DNA from: DP-36 sp036004365
GTDB taxonomy: Bacteria > Desulfobacterota > Binatia > UBA9968
Length of the DNA stretch: 64,000 nucleotides
Direction: 5' to 3'
Assembly (NCBI GenBank): GCA_036004365.1
Contig: DASYRN010000021.1
Coordinates: 1-64,000 of the forward strand
A program made the translations under genes and the position numbers. Shown one piece after another: positions 34,478-43,592 of this stretch (position 1 is the first letter of the stretch; each line of letters starts with the position of its first letter). The notes beneath the pieces are model-generated. The model was not told the origin of the DNA and searched no databases. It saw only the letters and a list, made by a program, of their open reading frames with translations.

Positions 34478-35414
34478 GATTCCCACCGCAGTGGTCGGAG
34501 TCGGATACGCAGGCCAATTCCATGCGGAGAAGTATGCTTCCTCGAATAAATCCTCCCTGGTAGGAGTGGTCGATATCGATCGTGACCGGGCCGCGAAGGT
34601 TGGAGAAAAGTTTGGCGTCCCTCCATTTACGGACTACCGTGAACTTTTCGGCCGGGCTCGCTGCGTGAGCATTGTTGTCCCGACTCGCCTTCACTATCAG
34701 GTCGCCCGGGACTTCCTTTCGGCGGGCATCGACGTGTTGGTGGAAAAACCCATTACGGCTACGCTAGACGAGGGGAAAGAGTTGGTATCCCTGGCGCAAG
34801 AGAAGGGATTGGTGCTTCAAGTGGGACACCTCGAGAGATTCAATCCTGCGATCCGTAAGCTGGAAGGAGTGATCCGCGAACCCAAGTTCGTTGAGTGCCA
34901 TCGGCTCGCTCCTTTCGTGGAGCGGGGGACGGATGTAGACGTGGTGCTGGATTTGATGATCCATGACATCGACGTGATTGCGAGTTTGGTCCATGCCTCC
35001 ATGGAGTCGGTCGAGGCTGTGGGAGTGCCCGTGTTGACGGACAAGCCAGATATCGCGAACGCGCGCATTCGATTTTCCAACGGCTGTATCGCAAATATCA
35101 CATCGAGCCGGGTTTCGATGAAACGCGAGAGAAAGATCCGCTTTTTCCAAAAGGACGCGTATATTTCCATCGATTACGACCAGAAGCGGGCCCAGATATA
35201 CCGCAAACCTCACGAGGGGGCCGGGTGGCAGGATATCAGAGGAGAAATTATTGAGATCAAGGAAGGGGATGCCTTGGCGGATGAAGTTGATTCGTTTCTG
35301 GATTCGGTACGTACCCGTACTCGCCCCTTAGTCAGCGGTGAGGATGGACTGAAGGCTTTAGAGATAGCCTCGGTTATCAGTGAGCGATTGGGGAGCCTAG
35401 CGGCGAGGCTGTGA
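34461..35414 (+). CDS. Gfo/Idh/MocA-family oxidoreductase
   Basis: The 317-residue protein has an N-terminal Rossmann fold (TAVVGVGYAGQFHAEKYA), DVLVEKPITATLDE with the expected Lys-Pro pair, and a C-terminal domain with VLDLMIHDIDVIASLV. It is a NAD(P)-dependent sugar oxidoreductase. A gene of this family is common between lpxI and lpxB in related bacteria. It could be GnnA-like (oxidising UDP-GlcNAc at C3 for an amino-sugar lipid A), but no GnnB aminotransferase is adjacent, so the reaction is open. Confidence 0.85.
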   Translation: MENQYRIPTAVVGVGYAGQFHAEKYASSNKSSLVGVVDIDRDRAAKVGEKFGVPPFTDYRELFGRARCVSIVVPTRLHYQVARDFLSAGIDVLVEKPITATLDEGKELVSLAQEKGLVLQVGHLERFNPAIRKLEGVIREPKFVECHRLAPFVERGTDVDVVLDLMIHDIDVIASLVHASMESVEAVGVPVLTDKPDIANARIRFSNGCIANITSSRVSMKRERKIRFFQKDAYISIDYDQKRAQIYRKPHEGAGWQDIRGEIIEIKEGDALADEVDSFLDSVRTRTRPLVSGEDGLKALEIASVISERLGSLAARL

Positions 35415-35418
35415 AGGA

Positions 35419-36594
35419 GTGTCCGGGAAGCCAAAAAAGGTCATGATCGTTGTGGGAGAGGCTTCAGGAGATCTCCATGGAGCCCACCTAGTTCGGTCTC
35501 TCTGCCGCCTCGATCCGACTCTGGAGGTGTTTGGAGTTGGGGGTGTGGGGCTGAAGCGAGAGGGGATGAAGGTTATTTTTGATGTGGCCCGTCTAACCGG
35601 AATGGGGCTCACTGAAATAGCGGGGAATCTCAAAGCCGTCTGCGAGGCTTATATCGGATTGCGAACCGCATTGAAGAAGGAGCGGCCCGACCTTCTGATC
35701 TTGATCGATTTCCCGGAGTTTAACTTGCGCCTCGCGCGGTTAGCAAAAAAGCTTGAGGTTCCAGTGCTGTATTATATTGCGCCACAGGTATGGGCCTGGA
35801 GACGTAGACGGATTCACAAGATTTCCCGGTGGGTGGATCAGATGGCGGTCGTCTTCCCGTTTGAAGTTCCGCTGTACGAAAAGGAAGGGATCAGGGTAAA
35901 ATTCGTTGGCCATCCTCTCTTAGATGTGGTTCATGCCAGCCGGTCGCGTGAGGCGACTCTACAATACCACGGCTTAGATCCTTCTAAGCGGACTGTTGCG
36001 CTGTTGCCGGGGAGCCGAAAGCAAGAGGTGGACTATCATCTTCCGATCTTGTTAGAAGCGGCGGATCGCTTAGACCACGAGATGCAGGTGCAGTATATCC
36101 TGGTTCGCGCCAGCACAGTGGATCGGCGCCATTTGGAGGAGATGGTCCGTCAGCGGCGCGCGCACATTTCGATATCGGATGGAGACACCTATAATGCTCT
36201 TGAAGCCAGTGACCTCGCATGGACCGCTTCCGGGACGGCCACGCTCGAAACGGCTCTCATGCGCAGGCCCATGATCATTGTTTACCGTATGTCTTGGTTG
36301 ACTTATACTTTGGCCAAATTGTTGGTGCGGGTAAAGTACATTGGATTGGTCAATATCATCGCCGGGGAGCAGGTTGTACCCGAGTTGATTCAAACGGAGG
36401 TCGCTCCTCGCCGCATTCTCTTCGAGAGTCGGTCGATTTTGAACGACGCAGGGTCATCCAGGCGGATGGCGCAGAAGTTGGCTCAGATTAGAGAAAAGCT
36501 AGGATCGCCCGGGGCTGCGGGACGAGTGGCCGATATGGCCCTTTCCATGATGAACTGGAAAGATGATTGTGGCCAGATCAAGCAGGGGGTTTAA
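35419..36594 (+). CDS. lpxB: Lipid-A-disaccharide synthase LpxB
   Basis: This 391-residue GT19 glycosyltransferase joins UDP-diacylglucosamine with lipid X. Motifs include VGEASGDLHGAHLVRSL, LLILIDFPEFNLRLARLAKKLEVPVLYYIAPQVWAW, FVGHPLLD, LLPGSRKQEV and ASGTATLETALMRRPMIIVYRMSWLTY. The GTG start at 35419 follows AAGGA closely. Confidence 0.95.
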   Translation: MSGKPKKVMIVVGEASGDLHGAHLVRSLCRLDPTLEVFGVGGVGLKREGMKVIFDVARLTGMGLTEIAGNLKAVCEAYIGLRTALKKERPDLLILIDFPEFNLRLARLAKKLEVPVLYYIAPQVWAWRRRRIHKISRWVDQMAVVFPFEVPLYEKEGIRVKFVGHPLLDVVHASRSREATLQYHGLDPSKRTVALLPGSRKQEVDYHLPILLEAADRLDHEMQVQYILVRASTVDRRHLEEMVRQRRAHISISDGDTYNALEASDLAWTASGTATLETALMRRPMIIVYRMSWLTYTLAKLLVRVKYIGLVNIIAGEQVVPELIQTEVAPRRILFESRSILNDAGSSRRMAQKLAQIREKLGSPGAAGRVADMALSMMNWKDDCGQIKQGV

Positions 36595-36596
36595 AG

Positions 36597-38351
36597 TTGG
36601 AGACCTATCGCCGGTTGCTGCGATATCTTAGGCCGTATATTTGGCCCCACTTTTCCTCGGCCATGATCTGCATGCTGGGGTACAGCTCTACGAACGGAAT
36701 AATGCCATTTCTTGTGCAGTACGTCTTCGATGATATCTTTGCTCGAAAAGATCAGGATGCACTATTTTATTTTCCCCTTTTCATCATCGGAGTGTTTGCT
36801 TTTCGCGGCCTGATGAACTTTGGCCAGAGCTATCTGACGGATTATGTAGGGTTGAGAATTGTCAATGATCTTCGCAACGCGTTGAATCGTCACTTGCAAA
36901 CGCTTTCCCTTTCTTTTTTTCACCGCCATCCGACCGGGACGCTGATCTCTCGGGTCAACAATGATGTGGCCTTGGTGCGCGGCGCACTAACCGATTCCGT
37001 AGCCTCTCTCATCCGAGATACGATGTCCCTGATCGTTTTAATCGTCGTGGTCTTCCTGAAGGACTGGGTTTTAGCGACGATCGCGTGTGTTGTCTTTCCG
37101 GCATCCATCTTGCCGGTCGTGCGGCTAACAAGGAAGATCAAACGATCCACCAGGAGGGGTCAAGTGACTACAGGGACACTGACGAACCTTTTACAAGAGA
37201 GCATTCAGGGAAACCGGATCGTAAAGGCCTTCGGGATGGAAAAATATGAGACCGAAAGATTTGGCCAGGAAAATCAGAGGCTGTTCAAACAGTTCATTAA
37301 AGCAAGCCGCATGAGATCCATAGTGCAGCCGACAATGGAATTGTTGGCTTCATTCGGTATCGGGGGGGTATTCTGGTATGGCGGTTTCAGCGTCATCGCC
37401 GGGAATCGCACTGCGGGGGAGTTTCTAGCCTTTCTCACAGCGATGTTTCTCATGTACCAGCCCTTCAGGAATCTCGCCAGGACCTATACGGTCGTCCAGC
37501 AGGGCCTTGTGGGGGCAGAAAGAATTTTTGAAATCCTGGATGAGGCGCCGGAGATCAGGACCCGCTCCAATGCTCGGCCAGCACTTCCATTTTCTCAGGA
37601 GATTGAGTTTCAAAATGTCAGCTTCGGCTACGGACGTAAGCTTGTCTTGAAGGATATCAACGTGAAGATACGAGCCGGTGAGATGGTGGCGTTAGTAGGT
37701 GTCAGCGGAGTGGGCAAAAGCACCTTAGCGGACTTGATTCCGCGCTTTTACGACATAAGCTCCGGCATGATCACCCTAGATGGTGTGGATATTCGGGAAG
37801 TTACGTTGGAATCGCTACGGTCTCAAATCGGGATCGTCACCCAGAGCACGTTTCTTTTCAATGACACAGCAAGGAACAACATTGCCTATGGGGATCCCAG
37901 TAAGGATATGGATCATATTGTGGCTGCGGCCAAGGCTGCTCATGCGCATGATTTCATCATGGCGATGCCTCAAGGCTATGACACCCTGATCGGCGAAATG
38001 GGAGCCAGGTTATCTGGAGGCCAGCGACAGAGATTGGCCATCGCGCGGGCCCTACTGAAGGACGCCCCAATTCTTATCCTGGATGAAGCAACCTCATCTT
38101 TGGATTCGGAGTCGGAAAGGCTAGTGCAAGAAGCGCTGGAGCGTCTCATGGTAGGACGGACGGTTTTGGTCATTGCTCATCGGCTTTCAACGATTCGCAA
38201 GGCAAACCGCATCGGTGTGCTAGTTGACGGATGTATCGTCGAAGAGGGGACTCACGAGGAGTTGTTGGCTCGAGAATCGGAGTACAGTCGGTTGTACACC
38301 TTGCAGCTTCTCGAAGATGTGAAAACTTCTCGAGAAAAGACATTGCACTAA
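36597..38351 (+). CDS. msbA: Lipid A flippase ABC transporter MsbA
   Basis: The 584-residue half-transporter has an N-terminal six-helix membrane domain (about residues 20-320) and a C-terminal ATPase with GVSGVGKST, signature LSGGQRQRLAIARALLKDAPILILDEATSSLD and a His switch in VIAHRLSTI. Between lpxB and lpxK it should flip core-lipid A across the inner membrane. The likely start is TTG 36597, three bases after the lpxB stop and behind a G-rich site (GGGGGT); TTG 36567 lies within lpxB. Confidence 0.92.
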   Translation: METYRRLLRYLRPYIWPHFSSAMICMLGYSSTNGIMPFLVQYVFDDIFARKDQDALFYFPLFIIGVFAFRGLMNFGQSYLTDYVGLRIVNDLRNALNRHLQTLSLSFFHRHPTGTLISRVNNDVALVRGALTDSVASLIRDTMSLIVLIVVVFLKDWVLATIACVVFPASILPVVRLTRKIKRSTRRGQVTTGTLTNLLQESIQGNRIVKAFGMEKYETERFGQENQRLFKQFIKASRMRSIVQPTMELLASFGIGGVFWYGGFSVIAGNRTAGEFLAFLTAMFLMYQPFRNLARTYTVVQQGLVGAERIFEILDEAPEIRTRSNARPALPFSQEIEFQNVSFGYGRKLVLKDINVKIRAGEMVALVGVSGVGKSTLADLIPRFYDISSGMITLDGVDIREVTLESLRSQIGIVTQSTFLFNDTARNNIAYGDPSKDMDHIVAAAKAAHAHDFIMAMPQGYDTLIGEMGARLSGGQRQRLAIARALLKDAPILILDEATSSLDSESERLVQEALERLMVGRTVLVIAHRLSTIRKANRIGVLVDGCIVEEGTHEELLARESEYSRLYTLQLLEDVKTSREKTLH

Positions 38352-38454
38352 CCGGTGGTCGAATCCGCGTCGTTGTTTTTCTTTCCTTTCATTCACAGAC
38401 ATCATCGCAGAATTGCCGGGTCTCAGCCTATTGCGTTGGATGCCGCTTGCCGAG

Positions 38455-38490
38455 GGGGAGACGGGCCCGGTTTCATTTTGATGTCTCCCC
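38455..38490. repeat. Inverted repeat in the msbA-lpxK gap
   Basis: GGGGAGAC (38455-38462) pairs perfectly with GTCTCCCC (38483-38490) around a 20-base loop. It lies in the 205-base gap where waaA is often found. No T-run follows, so its function is uncertain. Confidence 0.45.
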
Positions 38491-38556
38491 GGCTATCTAA
38501 GCGGTCAAAATGGTAGCGATGGACGAGCTGAAAAGGCGTAAGGCCGGTAAAGTTAG

Positions 38557-39657
38557 ATGAATGGCTCTTGGATTCGAAGAATTTGGTGTCGCAGAGATCC
38601 ACTAAGCTGGCTGCTCTGGGTTTTGCTTCTTCCATTTGAGCTCTTTTATTCAATGGCGGTTCGCCTGATGGATTTCCTCTATTTTTCGGGTTGGATACGG
38701 AAGCAAAGCCTTCCTCGTCCGGTGATCAGTGTAGGAAATCTTACCGTCGGCGGAACAGGGAAGACACCCACGACCCTGTGGCTGGCCGGAGAACTCAGCC
38801 GACTGGGGTATAGGGTCGGGATCTTAAGTCGGGGTTACAAAAGGAGAGGCAAAGGGATCAGAATTCTCGGGTTAACCCAAGCTGTATCGCCAGGGGAAAA
38901 GGAAGACTCTGGCGACGCAGGGGACGAACCCGTTATGATGGCTAAAATCTATGGCCGTACGGTGGGGGTGGGTCGCGACCGATGTGAAGTCGGGAAACGA
39001 TTGCTCCTCGATACCAACATCGACGTTTTCATCCTCGATGACGGGTTCCAGCATCGTCTGTTGAGGCGAGATGTCGACCTCTTGCTGTTGGGAACAGATT
39101 GGGATGGATGGCTGATTCCCGCAGGTCCTTTCCGAGAACCCCGGAATGCCTTGCGTAGGGCGAATCTCTATCTCATCACGGGTGCAGGCGAACAATGGAA
39201 GTCTTTTTTGAGATACTACCCCGAGGAAAAACTTTTCTTCGGTAATCTCACGGCCAAAGGTCTCTTCACATTCGAGGATAAGCAATGGAAAGAGCATCCG
39301 TTGGGTCTTTTGGATAGAAGAAAAATCGTCGCGGTCTCCGCGATTTCAAGCAGCGAGTCCTTTTATCGAATGATCCACGACTGGGAAGGAGATATTGTGC
39401 AAACGCTGGAGTTTCCCGATCACCACAATTATTCGACTCGAGATTGGCAGAGAATCAATCGAGCGGCGCGGCATGCCGAGCTGATTGTTACAACGGAAAA
39501 GGATATACTGAAGCTCGTCCGTTTTCCCTTTCCGCGGGAGAAGCTGTTTGCGCTGCGCGTGGAGATGGTGGTCCAAAGGGGGAGTTCTTTGATCGAAGCC
39601 GTAGAGGAAGTCGTCAAAGCAAGAAGGTCAGAGCTTGTCAAGCTCCAGGAAAGTTGA
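38557..39657 (+). CDS. lpxK: Tetraacyldisaccharide 4'-kinase LpxK
   Basis: The 366-residue membrane-associated kinase adds the 4'-phosphate of lipid A. It has an N-terminal hydrophobic helix (about residues 17-45), a P-loop in SVGNLTVGGTGKTPTTLWLA, LSRGYKRRGKG, GDEPVMMA, DVFILDDGFQHRLLRRDVDLLLLG and FPDHHNYSTRDWQRI. The N-terminal helix and motif order are normal for LpxK. Confidence 0.95.
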   Translation: MNGSWIRRIWCRRDPLSWLLWVLLLPFELFYSMAVRLMDFLYFSGWIRKQSLPRPVISVGNLTVGGTGKTPTTLWLAGELSRLGYRVGILSRGYKRRGKGIRILGLTQAVSPGEKEDSGDAGDEPVMMAKIYGRTVGVGRDRCEVGKRLLLDTNIDVFILDDGFQHRLLRRDVDLLLLGTDWDGWLIPAGPFREPRNALRRANLYLITGAGEQWKSFLRYYPEEKLFFGNLTAKGLFTFEDKQWKEHPLGLLDRRKIVAVSAISSSESFYRMIHDWEGDIVQTLEFPDHHNYSTRDWQRINRAARHAELIVTTEKDILKLVRFPFPREKLFALRVEMVVQRGSSLIEAVEEVVKARRSELVKLQES

Positions 39658-39749
39658 CAGGAGCGGGGCACCGGCGGTCTTTGTCGACCGCGAAGGATTT
39701 GTGGCAAGCGGCGCAGTGGATTGTTCTCGATTCCGGAAGAGGGTGAAGG

Positions 39750-40706
39750 TTGGTTGATAGATCAGTCGTTACCGGCAGCGCGGGATTTCTCGGTTCCCAT
39801 CTTGCCGAGAGACTGCTTCAAGCGGGCCATCACGTTGTTGGCATTGATAAATTTCTCGCGAATTACCCGCGAGAATTCAAGAAGTCTAATCTTTCGGGTT
39901 TGAGAGATCATCCTCGTTTTCGATTCGTGGAGGACGACCTGTGCCGACTCGATCTATCAGACCTTCTTAGAGGTGCCTCGTACGTTTTTCACTTAGCGGC
40001 TCAACCAGGGGTTAGGTCGAGTTGGGGTCGAGAATTCGCCCAGTACACGGACAATAATATCCTTGCGACGCAAAAACTTTTAGAGGCATGCAAGGAAAGA
40101 AAGATTAAGAAATTTGTGTACGCTTCATCTTCGTCCGTTTATGGCGACACGGAGGATCTACCCATGCGGGAGGACGGCAGACCCCGCCCAGTCTCTCCTT
40201 ATGGCGTAAGCAAACTCGCGGCAGAGCATCTCTGTTATCTTTACTGGAAGGCGTTCGGCCTTCCCACCGTATCGCTACGGTACTTTACGGTGTACGGTCC
40301 GCGCCAACGACCGGATATGTTTTTTCATATTTTCATGCGCTCGCTTTTGCGTGGCGAAGAGATGCCGCTGTTCGACGATGGAGAGCAGAGTCGAGATTTT
40401 ACTTTTTGTGGGGATATTGCCGAGGGAACGTTGTCGGCCGCTCTCTACGAAGGTTGCGGGGAAGTCTTCAACCTGGGAGGGGGGTCTCGCATCACGGTCA
40501 ACGAGGTAATTGCAATGATGGAGAGGATCACCGGAAGGAAGGCGAAGCTCAAGAGATTTGCGCGCCAAAGAGGTGACGTGCGCCACACCCAGGCGGACGG
40601 TTCTCGGGCGTGTGAGAAACTGGGCTTTGTACCCAAGGTAGGGCTCGAAGACGGGTTGGCGCAGGAGTGGAGCTGGATGGCGAAGATGATTCAAGCCTCG
40701 GTTTGA
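39750..40706 (+). CDS. NAD-dependent epimerase/dehydratase (extended SDR)
   Basis: The 318-residue protein has the nucleotide-binding motif TGSAGFLGSHLAERLL, a serine-rich ASSSSVYGD active-site segment, YGVSK (near residue 150) and LRYFTVYGPRQRPDMF. This is close to UDP-glucose/UDP-glucuronate 4-epimerase and related sugar dehydratases. The TTG start at 39750 is inferred from family alignment; there is GGGTGAAGG just upstream. It provides a nucleotide sugar for core or surface glycan synthesis. It is about 90 bases after lpxK. Confidence 0.9.
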   Translation: MVDRSVVTGSAGFLGSHLAERLLQAGHHVVGIDKFLANYPREFKKSNLSGLRDHPRFRFVEDDLCRLDLSDLLRGASYVFHLAAQPGVRSSWGREFAQYTDNNILATQKLLEACKERKIKKFVYASSSSVYGDTEDLPMREDGRPRPVSPYGVSKLAAEHLCYLYWKAFGLPTVSLRYFTVYGPRQRPDMFFHIFMRSLLRGEEMPLFDDGEQSRDFTFCGDIAEGTLSAALYEGCGEVFNLGGGSRITVNEVIAMMERITGRKAKLKRFARQRGDVRHTQADGSRACEKLGFVPKVGLEDGLAQEWSWMAKMIQASV

Positions 40707-40772
40707 CATAAGAACTCATTTCATTCATGTAGAAGGAAACTCCGTCATTTTTTTGGGAAGGGAGGAACTCTT

Positions 40773-40940
40773 ATGGCGCTGAGTAAGGATCTATTGGATA
40801 TCTTGGCTTGCCCTAAATGCAAAGGCGACATTCGCCTCAACCAAACCGGAGACGGACTTGTCTGCGAAGCGTGCCGTCTGATGTATCCTATCAAGGACGA
40901 TATCCCCATTATGCTGATCGATGAGGCGGTCAAGTTATAG
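40773..40940 (+). CDS. Trm112/YcaR-family small zinc-ribbon protein
   Basis: This 55-residue gene starts MALSKDLLDILACPKCKGDI, has a second C-x2-C (VCEACRLMYPI) and ends with DDIPIMLIDEA. This is the complete Trm112/YcaR signature. It follows the strong site GGGAGGAACTCTT. Such proteins often lie next to lpxK or kdsB. They are small metal-binding proteins whose partner in bacteria is mostly undefined. Here the epimerase separates it from lpxK. Confidence 0.9.
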   Translation: MALSKDLLDILACPKCKGDIRLNQTGDGLVCEACRLMYPIKDDIPIMLIDEAVKL

Positions 40941-40982
40941 CAGTTCCTATCTTCTCCCATTCGTCCTTGACTTTTTGTTTTC

Positions 40983-41741
40983 ATGCCCACCCTTGGTGTC
41001 CTTATCATTAGCGTCCATGGAATGAATCGCCTTCCTCAATGTCTCGAGAGCGTCGGCTGGGCCGATGCGATTATGGTCCTTCATGTCGGTGGCGGGGAAC
41101 CCGCGGTTGGTTCCAACCGGTCTCCGTCGGCCGTCATCCGCAAAGCGCGCTCGGCAACTGAGTTGGAGAAAATGGGTAAGGAAGTCAAAACCGATTGGGT
41201 TCTTCGTCTATGGGGTGAAGAGCAAGTCGGTGCAAGACTCAAGGAAGAACTCCATCGAGTTTCAAAGGGAAGCCAAGGCATTCCATCGGCATACCGGATC
41301 CCGATCCGCTCACGGGTCTTGAACCGTTGGGTTCATGGAAGCTTGTGGGGCCATAGCCCAGCATGCCGTTTTAGTTCCTTCGTCGATGATCTCTCTCCCG
41401 AGTGGTGGAACGTGGAGCAGGAAAAGAGCGCGGTATTTCCCGAACCCTTAAAAGGATCGATCGATGACTACACTTTGGAGGATCTAGCCGGTGGCTTTGA
41501 ACAAATTCACCGTGTTTCTGATCTTTGGGCCGAGCATTTAGATGCAACGATTCATAGCTCTGTGTCCATGGCTCTGAGACCGTTTTCGGTCTTTTTTGGC
41601 TCAATGTGGATGAATGGTTTTGTTTCGCATGGATTGGCTGGATTGACTTTCTCAACTTTGGCCGCATACGCTACTCTATTGAGCGGAGCGAAAGCATGGG
41701 AATCAAGAAATGTTAGCGAAAAAGGAAAAGAACAAAGTTGA
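40983..41741 (+). CDS. WaaE-like GT2 glycosyltransferase with altered catalytic motif
   Basis: The 252-residue protein has the GT2 N-terminus (TLGVLIISVHGMNRLPQCLESVGWADAIMVL) and a C-terminus typical of WaaE/KdtX core transferases (RPFSVFFGSMWMNGFVSHGLAGLTFSTLAAYATLLSGAKAWE). The metal-binding D-x-D usually found as (L)DADE is instead LRLWGEEQV, and the nearby loops are shortened. It may be inactive, have a changed mechanism, or be a degenerate gene. It starts the core glycan block and its TGA overlaps the next TTG. Confidence 0.7.
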   Translation: MPTLGVLIISVHGMNRLPQCLESVGWADAIMVLHVGGGEPAVGSNRSPSAVIRKARSATELEKMGKEVKTDWVLRLWGEEQVGARLKEELHRVSKGSQGIPSAYRIPIRSRVLNRWVHGSLWGHSPACRFSSFVDDLSPEWWNVEQEKSAVFPEPLKGSIDDYTLEDLAGGFEQIHRVSDLWAEHLDATIHSSVSMALRPFSVFFGSMWMNGFVSHGLAGLTFSTLAAYATLLSGAKAWESRNVSEKGKEQS

Positions 41742-42547
41742 AGGACGATCCATCGGTGAAGATCATTGGAATGGAATGCACCATGGCTGAACCATGGCTC
41801 TGGGGTTATACTCCGCCCGGTTTTAAAAGAATCCGGGCGGGGCGAGAGCAGATGGGAATCGTAAGAGAAACTCTGGATCGTTTGAGTCTGGAGCAATTCA
41901 AACAAGAAAGTGCGTCAGGTGAAGTGGCCCCAGACTTCTTTGGAAGAAGCCAACTCAAATATTTCTGTCTCGATAACGGTCAGTCGGTTCTGATTCGCGC
42001 CTATCGACGGGGAGGCTGGGTTCGCCGGGTCACAAAAGATGTTTATTTTACGTGGCCGCCTCGTCCCCTTAAGGAGGCGGCTATCACCGAGGAAGTGCGA
42101 CGGAGAGGTATACCCACGCTGGAAATTCTGGCGGCATGGGTAGAAAGAATCTGGGGTCCTTTCTATCGCGGCTGGCTGGTGAGCCGCGAGTTAACAGGCG
42201 CTTGCGATCTTTGGACGGCCTTGGAGAAAAGACTGTACGTGGGAAGGGAGGGCGAGCTATTGCTTCAGAACGTTGCTCAAACTCTTAGAAGCATGCATCG
42301 TAAAGGAATTTATCACCGTGACCTCAACCTCAAGAATATCCTGGTCCGCAAGGAAGGGAATAGAATAAGCGTTTACATCATAGACTTCGATAAAGCGAGA
42401 CTCTTCCAGCGTCCGGTTCCTTACCATCAAGCCAATAGAACTCTGAGTCGACTCTTAAGATCGGCGCGCAAGTTGGACCCGAATAGGCAATTTTTCTCGC
42501 AGAGAGACTGGCAACTTCTTTTTGCCTCCTACCGTGATGCGATCTAG
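41738..42547 (+). CDS. LPS core kinase, KdkA/WaaP-like
   Basis: The 269-residue protein has a kinase-like fold with IRAYRRGGWVRRVTKDVYFTWPPRPLKEAAITEE (phosphate-binding Lys region). The catalytic loop is YHRDLNLKNILV (near residue 192) and the metal-binding DFDKARLF is downstream. This is the layout of Kdo kinase (KdkA) and other LPS kinases. Its probable job is adding a phosphate to a Kdo or heptose of the inner core. The TTG start at 41738 is tentative; an ATG at 41771 is an alternative. Confidence 0.82.
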   Translation: MKDDPSVKIIGMECTMAEPWLWGYTPPGFKRIRAGREQMGIVRETLDRLSLEQFKQESASGEVAPDFFGRSQLKYFCLDNGQSVLIRAYRRGGWVRRVTKDVYFTWPPRPLKEAAITEEVRRRGIPTLEILAAWVERIWGPFYRGWLVSRELTGACDLWTALEKRLYVGREGELLLQNVAQTLRSMHRKGIYHRDLNLKNILVRKEGNRISVYIIDFDKARLFQRPVPYHQANRTLSRLLRSARKLDPNRQFFSQRDWQLLFASYRDAI

Positions 42548-43592
42548 AGAATTTGTGGATCCAAGGAATATTCTGCTCGTTCTCCATGGCTCGATCGGAG
42601 ATGTCACCCGAGCACTCCCTTTGGCGAATCTTCTCCGCCGCGGCTTTCCGAAGGCTAGAATCGTTTGGTCTATTGAACCCCCTGCCTTTTCTTTGGTCGA
42701 GAGCCATCCGGCAGTGGACGAGGTTATCCTCTTCGATCGCAATCATTGGTGGAAGTCGATCGCTCCTTTTCTTAAGCAGGTTCGTTCCCGCCGTTTTGAT
42801 CTGGTGCTGGATCTGCAAAGAATCCTGAAGAGTGGATTAATTAGCTGGTTGACCGGCTCTCCGTATCGTGTGGGTTTTCATCGGAGCGATTGCAAGGAGC
42901 TCAATTGGCTTTTTAACAATCACTATATCCCAGCGACAGGTGAGGAAGTATCCAAGCTGAACCATTACCTTAGATTTGCCGAGTTCCTGGGACTTCAAAC
43001 GTATCCTATTGAGTGGGAAATCCGATTGACGACGGAAGAGCGAGATAGCGTTGAAAGAATGTTGCAGGGGGTTGGAAGCTCCTTTGCCGCATACTTCGTC
43101 GGCAGCAGGTGGGAGAGCAAGCTGTGGTTTCCTGAACAGACGGCCAAGAGCGCCGCCGAAGTCCGCTGGCGCTATGGCTTGGAGATTGTGCTTTTGGGCG
43201 GGCAAGATGACGTACCCTTCGCGGAGAAGGTGATTTCACACGCTCCCGGCATTCGGATTACGAATTATGTGGGGAAGACCACGCTTCGACAAGCTATAGG
43301 GATTCTGGCTCGATCAAGAGTTGCGATAGGACCGGATACCGGGCTCATGCATCTTTCGGCTGCCGTGGGAACACCTGTGGTTTCGTTATGGGGCGCCACG
43401 AGTCCGATTCGAACCGGACCGTACGGTCATGAGAATTTGATCATACGCGGCAGAGCCGTCTGTTCTCCGTGCTATTTAAAGCGATGCCCCATTGGGCGGA
43501 TCTGCATGCAATCCATCGGCGTTGAAGAGGTTGTCGCGAAAGTGGAAGAGGCGCTGTCGAAACAAAAGAGCGTTCGTGGCGTTGAACTCTAA
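42537..43592 (+). CDS. ADP-heptose:LPS heptosyltransferase (GT9)
   Basis: The 351-residue GT-B enzyme has NILLVLHGSIGDVTRALPLANLLRRGFPKARIVWSIE, DLVLDLQRILKSG, VGSRWESKLWF and VAIGPDTGLMHLSAAVGTPVVSLWGATSP, all standard for GT9. A cysteine cluster (CSPCYLKRCPIGRICM) near the C-terminus is common in this family. It adds heptose or another sugar to the inner core. The ATG at 42537 overlaps the previous gene by 11 bases. Confidence 0.9.
   Translation: MRSREFVDPRNILLVLHGSIGDVTRALPLANLLRRGFPKARIVWSIEPPAFSLVESHPAVDEVILFDRNHWWKSIAPFLKQVRSRRFDLVLDLQRILKSGLISWLTGSPYRVGFHRSDCKELNWLFNNHYIPATGEEVSKLNHYLRFAEFLGLQTYPIEWEIRLTTEERDSVERMLQGVGSSFAAYFVGSRWESKLWFPEQTAKSAAEVRWRYGLEIVLLGGQDDVPFAEKVISHAPGIRITNYVGKTTLRQAIGILARSRVAIGPDTGLMHLSAAVGTPVVSLWGATSPIRTGPYGHENLIIRGRAVCSPCYLKRCPIGRICMQSIGVEEVVAKVEEALSKQKSVRGVEL

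Noticed and set aside
38508..38559. 16-codon frame just before lpxK
   Set aside because: It is too short, overlaps the lpxK start and shows no similarity to waaA or another gene.
43441..43535. Cysteine cluster in the heptosyltransferase as a possible Fe-S site
   Set aside because: This cysteine pattern is common in GT9 proteins and does not itself indicate a cluster.
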